Position numbers and translations under genes: made by a program. Shown here one piece after another: positions 6,303 to 9,215 of a stretch of 9,215 nt of DNA. Numbering within the stretch: position 1 is the first letter of the stretch; each line of letters opens with the position of its first letter. The DNA comes from Gammaproteobacteria bacterium (lineage in GTDB: Bacteria; Pseudomonadota; Gammaproteobacteria; HK1), in assembly GCA_022822245.1 (NCBI GenBank), contig JAJECB010000277.1:1-9215 (forward strand), written 5' to 3'. The notes beneath the pieces are model-generated. The model made no database searches. It was given only the letters and a program-made list of their open reading frames with translations, and was not told the origin of the DNA.

Positions 6303-6701
6303 ATGAGCGAGAGCAGGACACCGGTGGAGCGGCTGGATTCGCTTCTGGCGGGTCTGGAGGACGAAGTGCTCACGTCCGAAGCGGAAAAGGATGTCTCTGC
6401 GGAGCGCCTGGCAACGATGCGGTCCGAGGTCGAGACCCTGATTCGGGCAAGTGTCGACCGGACGGAGGAACGGGAGCGGGTGCGAGGGGCGGGCGAGCCC
6501 ACCGTAGGGACCAAGGCGAGGGTGGCCCGGGCGATGGAGAGGCTCGAGAACTGGGCCGGGGCAAGCGCGCCCGGCGGCGTGCCGGGCGCGTCGCCGCGGG
6601 TGCGGATGGCGTTCTCGGGGGACCGGCCCGAGAAGGGAAGTAAGAGCAAGGGCGGCGATGCCGGCCGGAGGGATTCCGTGCCGGAGGATGAACGCAGTTA
6701 G
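6303..6701 (+). CDS. Hypothetical small soluble protein A (132 aa)
   Basis: I do not recognise a family. Residues ~5-60 are charged and helical-looking (RLDSLLAGLEDEVL, SAERLATMRSEVETLI), probably a helical hairpin or short coiled coil. Residues 65-85 give another amphipathic helix (KARVARAMERLENW). The last ~45 residues are Gly/Pro/Lys-rich and probably disordered, with a short PRVRMAF patch. There is no signal peptide, membrane segment or Cys. The gene begins 18 bp after the sigma-factor stop with an excellent ribosome site and precedes the Ntn-peptidase by 72 bp. A cytosolic partner of the sigma factor (anti-sigma or adaptor) or a substrate or chaperone of the peptidase would fit this position; both ideas are inference. 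Confidence 0.75.
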   Translation: MSESRTPVERLDSLLAGLEDEVLTSEAEKDVSAERLATMRSEVETLIRASVDRTEERERVRGAGEPTVGTKARVARAMERLENWAGASAPGGVPGASPRVRMAFSGDRPEKGSKSKGGDAGRRDSVPEDERS

Positions 6702-6773
6702 AGCGGCGGACAACCAGCGCCGAGGCTGACCGGTGAAGGTTCCGGTGCGCGGAGACGATAGGCGAGTGGACAC

Positions 6774-8108
6774 ATGACATCGGAAGTGGTGGTGATGAAC
6801 CGGGCTGGGGTGGCGCTCGCCGCCGACAGCGCCGTAACCGTCGAGATGGGTGCCAGCCAGAAGGTTCGGCATTCGGCGCTGAAGCTGTTTACGCTGTCGA
6901 AGTACCGACCGGTCGGCGTGATGGTCTACAACAACGCCTCGCTTCTCGGCGTTCCCATGGAAACGATCATCAAGCTGTTCCGCCGCCGCCTGGGCAAGAA
7001 GGCGTACGCAACCCTGCGGGAGTACGGGGAAGCGCTGATCCGGTACCTCGACGGCAACGAAGTGCTGTTCCCGAACGATGTCCAGGACCGCTACTTCCTG
7101 CATGCGGTCGAGACGGAATACCTGCGCATTCGGGAGGATGTGAGCAAGGAGTTCGTGGAACGAGGCGTGCACGGGGACAGCGACGGTCAGGCCGACGTGG
7201 CCAAAGACGTAATCGCCCGACGCCTGGAGTTCTGGCGGAGCCAGCAGGACGCGGACTACTTCATGGTGCGCGCGAGAGACGTGGTAGGCCGCATCTCCGG
7301 TGGCGTGAATGACGTTGTGAACCGCGTGTTCTTGGGCTGGCCGGTGGGCGATGAAGGCGTGACGATGCTGCGCGAGATCGCGGACTATCTGGTGGAAAAG
7401 GATGAATTCCCGCTGGACGTGTTCTCCGGCTTGGTGATCGCGGGATTCGGCGAAGGGGAGCACTTCCCGGTGGTCCAGCATGTCGAGATCGGAGGCGTGT
7501 ACGGCGGCAGGCTGAAGGTCCGACCGCCCACCGTCGACGCCGTGACCGAGGCTCGCCCCTCCGACGTGATGGCGTTCGCGTACAAGGATATGGTGGAACG
7601 GTTCCTGGTCGGGATTTCCGGGAGCTTCGTGGGGTACCTCGAGGACGCGACGACGTTCATTCGAGAGATGCCGCTGCGGGCGTTGGAGGCAGTCCCTGAT
7701 CTGGATGGCGAAGAGAAGGAGCGAGCGGCCGAGGCGGTGCGGCGCATGGCCGAGGACAGGACGGCGGAGTTCAAGCGGACGGTGCGACGCGGATTCGAGC
7801 AGAGGTGGCAGAAGATTGTCCATGCGGTGGAGGCGCTGACGATCAGCGAGCTCGCGCAGGTCGCGTCAACGCTCGTCGACCTGAGCTCGTTCGAGCAACA
7901 GATGTCCCTGGACAGCGAAACGGTCGGAGGGCCGGTGGACGTCGCCGTGATCTCCAAGGGAGACGGGTTCATCTGGATCGATCGCAAGCACTACTTCCGG
8001 ACGGAATTGAATGACCACTTCTTCAGGAACTACTACGTCGACGGCGAGGACAAGGCCGGTGACGATCGGGCGGAGGGTGGAGAGGAGGACGCTGCCGATG
8101 ACGAATGA
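6774..8108 (+). CDS. Proteasome/HslV-like Ntn-hydrolase peptidase with large insertions (444 aa)
   Basis: The N-terminus MTSEVVVMNRAGVALAADSAVT has the proteasome-beta/HslV pattern: Thr2 would become the N-terminal nucleophile after Met removal, Asp18 matches Asp17 of the proteasome, and Lys37 in LKLFTLS matches Lys33. VGVMVYNNASLLG (47-59) fits the strand carrying the oxyanion glycine. Core strands resume at SGLVIAGFGEG (218-228) and FPVVQHVEIGG (231-241), and the domain closes with VGGPVDVAVISKGDGFIWI (384-402). Two helical insertions (about 62-215 and 260-355) make it about twice the size of a 20S beta subunit or HslV. The C-tail (424-444) is strongly acidic. No propeptide is needed. No AAA+ unfoldase is encoded in the window. 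It sits third in the sigma-led operon and overlaps small gene B by 11 bp. Peptidase activity is inferred from the conserved residues. Confidence 0.85.
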   Translation: MTSEVVVMNRAGVALAADSAVTVEMGASQKVRHSALKLFTLSKYRPVGVMVYNNASLLGVPMETIIKLFRRRLGKKAYATLREYGEALIRYLDGNEVLFPNDVQDRYFLHAVETEYLRIREDVSKEFVERGVHGDSDGQADVAKDVIARRLEFWRSQQDADYFMVRARDVVGRISGGVNDVVNRVFLGWPVGDEGVTMLREIADYLVEKDEFPLDVFSGLVIAGFGEGEHFPVVQHVEIGGVYGGRLKVRPPTVDAVTEARPSDVMAFAYKDMVERFLVGISGSFVGYLEDATTFIREMPLRALEAVPDLDGEEKERAAEAVRRMAEDRTAEFKRTVRRGFEQRWQKIVHAVEALTISELAQVASTLVDLSSFEQQMSLDSETVGGPVDVAVISKGDGFIWIDRKHYFRTELNDHFFRNYYVDGEDKAGDDRAEGGEEDAADDE

Positions 8109-8361
8109 GAAGGGGCCGCACGCGCGCGGTGCCGCAGCGCGGGCAGCGGAGCAAGGCGCCTGGTCGCTGGAGGGGGAGAGGCTGTCGAGGCGGGTGCCCC
8201 GGTTCGCGGCGTTCGTGGAGGCAACCGAGGGTGGAGAGGGTGCCTTGACGGACGCGCAGCGAGAGTTCCTCGACAAGTTCTCGTCCGGGTTGGCGGAAGC
8301 GATCTCGGAGGAAGCAGACGAGGCGGACGCGAAAGGCGACGAGGATGGCGGAACGGCCTGA
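8098..8361 (+). CDS. Hypothetical small acidic protein B (87 aa)
   Basis: The ATG at 8098 overlaps the end of the Ntn-peptidase gene by 11 bp and has GAGGAGG about 9 nt upstream, indicating translational coupling. Residues 1-35 are basic and Ala/Arg-rich. Residues 36-70 look helical (RVPRFAAFVEA, TDAQREFLDKFSSGLAEAI). The tail is very acidic and ends DEDGGTA. There is no known domain, Cys or membrane segment. A small, partly disordered acidic protein coupled to a proteasome-fold peptidase could be a regulator, tag or plug. The near-terminal Gly-Gly recalls Ubl and Pup tails, but the Pup motif is absent, so this is only a resemblance. Confidence 0.75.
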   Translation: MTNEKGPHARGAAARAAEQGAWSLEGERLSRRVPRFAAFVEATEGGEGALTDAQREFLDKFSSGLAEAISEEADEADAKGDEDGGTA

Positions 8362-8414
8362 CGTTCGCCGATGAGGCGGCGGAGCGCGTGAGGACGGCGG
8401 TTCGTTGCGATGCA

Positions 8415-8441
8415 GTGTGGGCTAGGTCGCTGCGCCCACAC
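8415..8441. repeat. Perfect 8-bp stem-loop between small gene B and the trypsin-like gene
   Basis: GTGTGGGC (8415-8422) pairs exactly with GCCCACAC (8434-8441) across an 11-nt loop. It lies in the 106-bp gap before the trypsin-like gene, ending 26 bp before its ATG. There is no T-run. It may be a weak attenuator, mRNA-stability element or operator. Confidence 0.55.
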
Positions 8442-8467
8442 CCGGACAAGTCTGACGGAGAACCCGG

Positions 8468-8767
8468 ATGAGAGTCGGTCCGATCAGGCGTGGGCCCTAC
8501 AACATGAAGAGGTCCGCGGAGGGTGCGCTGTTCACGACGTTCCCGATCGAAGGGGAACTCGCCGGCACGTCCTTCGTCGTGAACCACCGATGGAGCGAGG
8601 AACGGCCCGACCTGGGGTATTTCCTTGTCACGAACAGGCACATCGTCGGCAAGTCGAAAACAGGCCGCGTCACGCTGACGCTCGTGGGAGACGACGACTC
8701 GCGCAACCCTCACAGGTTCGAGGTCCCGTACGAGGTCTGGTCCTTGTGGCGTCCGCATCCGGACGAG
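8468..8767 (+). pseudogene. Truncated trypsin-like serine peptidase, N-terminal ~100 codons
   Basis: Start at ATG 8468 has ACGGAG seven bases upstream. The first 100 residues match the start of trypsin-like (S1/HtrA-type) peptidase domains: a GTSFVVNH strand, GYFLVTNRHIV with catalytic His58, a strand VTLTLVG, then a W-x-x-W-x-PHPDE segment. In related proteins this continues as D-V-D-x-A carrying the catalytic Asp, and later G-x-S-G. Here the frame after about 8767 becomes Gly/Arg/Ser-rich and no GxSG-type continuation is visible in any frame. The gene is therefore probably truncated by deletion or rearrangement and lacks Asp and Ser, so it would be inactive. The frame stays open to 9100, so a fusion product of up to 210 aa could be made. 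It was presumably the fifth gene of the sigma-led operon. Confidence 0.72.
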
Positions 8768-8937
8768 GAGGCATCATGTCCCGGCACTGCGGAGGGCGTG
8801 TGGTTGGGGGGATGTCGGCGGCACGACGCACCAGGAAGGCAGCCGGCCGTACCGGGCGGTGCGGGCGCGTCGTCGGGATCGTGGGAGACGGCGACGGGGC
8901 GGGCTCGGGTGCGGTGCCGGGCCGGTGGCGTCAGTGC
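8768..8937. other. Degenerate or intergenic stretch after the protease break
   Basis: This GC-rich stretch has no recognisable domain in any frame. It links the truncated trypsin-like gene to the 3' end of the minus-strand reading frame at 8938, so the two genes converge here. No terminator was seen. It probably contains a recombination junction. Confidence 0.45.
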
Positions 8938-9069
8938 ACGCTGCGGTCGCTCCCGCCCGGCGGGTGCATGGGCCGTTCCACCAGGGCGGTCCAGGCCACG
9001 CGGTCCAAGCCGAGCTTCCGGTTCAGGCGCACATGGCAGTTCTGCTCGAAACAGGGACCAATATCGTGT
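8938..9069 (-). pseudogene. 3' fragment of an unidentified gene, interrupted by the IS element
   Basis: Read on the minus strand, the frame runs from about 9069 to a TGA at 8938. It encodes about 43 residues with balanced composition (CFEQNCHVRLNRKLGLDR, then VAWTALVERPMHPPGG) and a strong G/C preference at third codon positions. No start codon with a ribosome site is present. Immediately upstream the frame runs into TGA TAA next to AT-rich DNA of the IS4-like element, so the 5' part appears to have been separated by that insertion. I do not recognise the family. A spurious open frame in GC-rich DNA cannot be excluded. Confidence 0.4.
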
Positions 9070-9073
9070 TATC

Positions 9074-9091
9074 ACACTAGTGTCCCAAGAA
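9074..9091 (-). repeat. Possible terminal end of the IS4-family element
   Basis: The 10-bp palindrome ACACTAGTGT (9074-9083) followed by CCCAAGAA lies between the transposase stop (9092) and GC-rich host DNA. The change in base composition occurs here, so the element's outer end, with its inverted repeat, probably falls in 9071-9091. The other end is outside the window, so neither the exact boundary nor the target duplication can be fixed. Confidence 0.45.
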
Positions 9092-9215
9092 TTAGTATAG
9101 CAATTTCAATTGGTTAGACGTATCGTGAGGTTCGGTCAAGCTCTCCGGAGCTGTAAGTATCTGTAATAGTGGGGTTTTTTCAAACAAGGTCAAGCTCAGG
9201 ACCTGCATGATTGTG
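9092..9215 (-). mobile_element. IS4-family transposase, C-terminal 40 codons (5' end outside window)
   Basis: The minus strand reads QVLSLTLFEKTPLLQIL, a Thr/Glu/Asp-rich linker, then SNQLKLLY and a TAA at 9092-9094. The LS-x-TLFEKTP segment followed by a short variable stretch and a terminal NQL-x-L(F) is the characteristic end of IS4-family DDE transposases of the DUF4372 group, as I recall them. Base composition is clearly AT-richer than the rest of the window, consistent with a foreign mobile element. The DDE catalytic residues lie in the missing part, so activity cannot be judged. The insertion appears to have cut the minus-strand reading frame ending at 8938. Confidence 0.75.
9134..9197. 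repeat. Direct repeat GGTCAAGCTC inside the transposase end
   Basis: Exact 10-mers at 9134-9143 and 9188-9197 are 54 bp apart. On the coding (minus) strand each reads GAGCTTGACC and falls in the same codon phase (Ser-Leu-Thr in both: LSLTL and ESLTE). It is probably a coincidence of codon use, or a relic of a local duplication. Confidence 0.4.

Noticed and set aside
6285..7823. A 512-codon minus-strand open frame opposite small gene A and the Ntn-peptidase
   Set aside because: It is the antisense shadow of a GC-rich gene. It is His/Arg/Pro-rich without domains, while the plus strand shows clear Ntn-hydrolase motifs and a strong ribosome site for gene A.
8098..8361. Protein B as a true Pup (prokaryotic ubiquitin-like protein)
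   Set aside because: It lacks the conserved Pup C-terminal helix and the terminal Gly-Gly-Gln/Glu, and no Pup ligase or ARC/Mpa ATPase is present.
1..9215. CRISPR array or tRNA genes
   Set aside because: Reading both strands, I saw no regularly spaced repeats and no cloverleaf with a recognisable T-loop.

Overview
This GC-rich window looks like an accessory island in a bacterial chromosome or large plasmid. The truncated EnvZ-like histidine kinase at the left edge suggests a proteobacterium, but that assignment is weak. Both edges are damaged: a broken kinase relic on the left, and on the right a truncated protease gene, an interrupted reading frame and the end of an AT-richer IS4-family transposase. 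Between them are ten complete genes that read as accessory or conflict-type cargo.

Layout. At 2-350 (+) is a histidine kinase pseudogene with an in-frame stop, ending shortly after its H-box. At 351-698 no credible gene is visible, only small hairpins. Minus-strand block: 699-1778 is a multi-pass membrane protein; 1991-2860 an alpha/beta hydrolase; 3047-3463 a DUF6527-like Cys/His protein; 3460-4857 a JAB (JAMM) deubiquitinase-like domain fused to a ThiF/E1 domain; 4862-5539 a ubiquitin-like domain fused to an E2-like domain. In transcription order it reads Ubl-E2, JAB-E1, DUF6527, hydrolase, membrane protein. The first three are tightly coupled (4-nt gap, then 4-nt overlap). The last two lie after gaps of 186 and 212 bp and may be separate units.

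Across a 160-bp divergent intergenic region, the plus-strand block reads: sigma-70-like factor (5700-6284), small hypothetical A (6303-6701), proteasome/HslV-like Ntn-hydrolase (6774-8108), small acidic protein B (8098-8361) and a truncated trypsin-like peptidase (8468-about 8767). The right edge holds an interrupted minus-strand reading frame (8938-about 9070) and the C-terminal 40 codons of an IS4-family transposase (9092-9215).

Interpretation. Separately, the minus block is a bacterial ubiquitin-like conjugation cassette (Ubl, E2, E1, JAB) and the plus block is a sigma-factor-led cassette around a proteasome-fold peptidase and a trypsin-fold peptidase. Together, back to back on one putative control region, they resemble a compact bacterial parallel of conjugation plus proteolysis. 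The functional link is inference. Two points deserve attention: the E1 loop that usually carries the catalytic Cys motif reads Ser-Ser-Leu-Leu-Ser, and the only visible Ubl domain is locked inside a Ubl-E2 fusion with no free diglycine tail.
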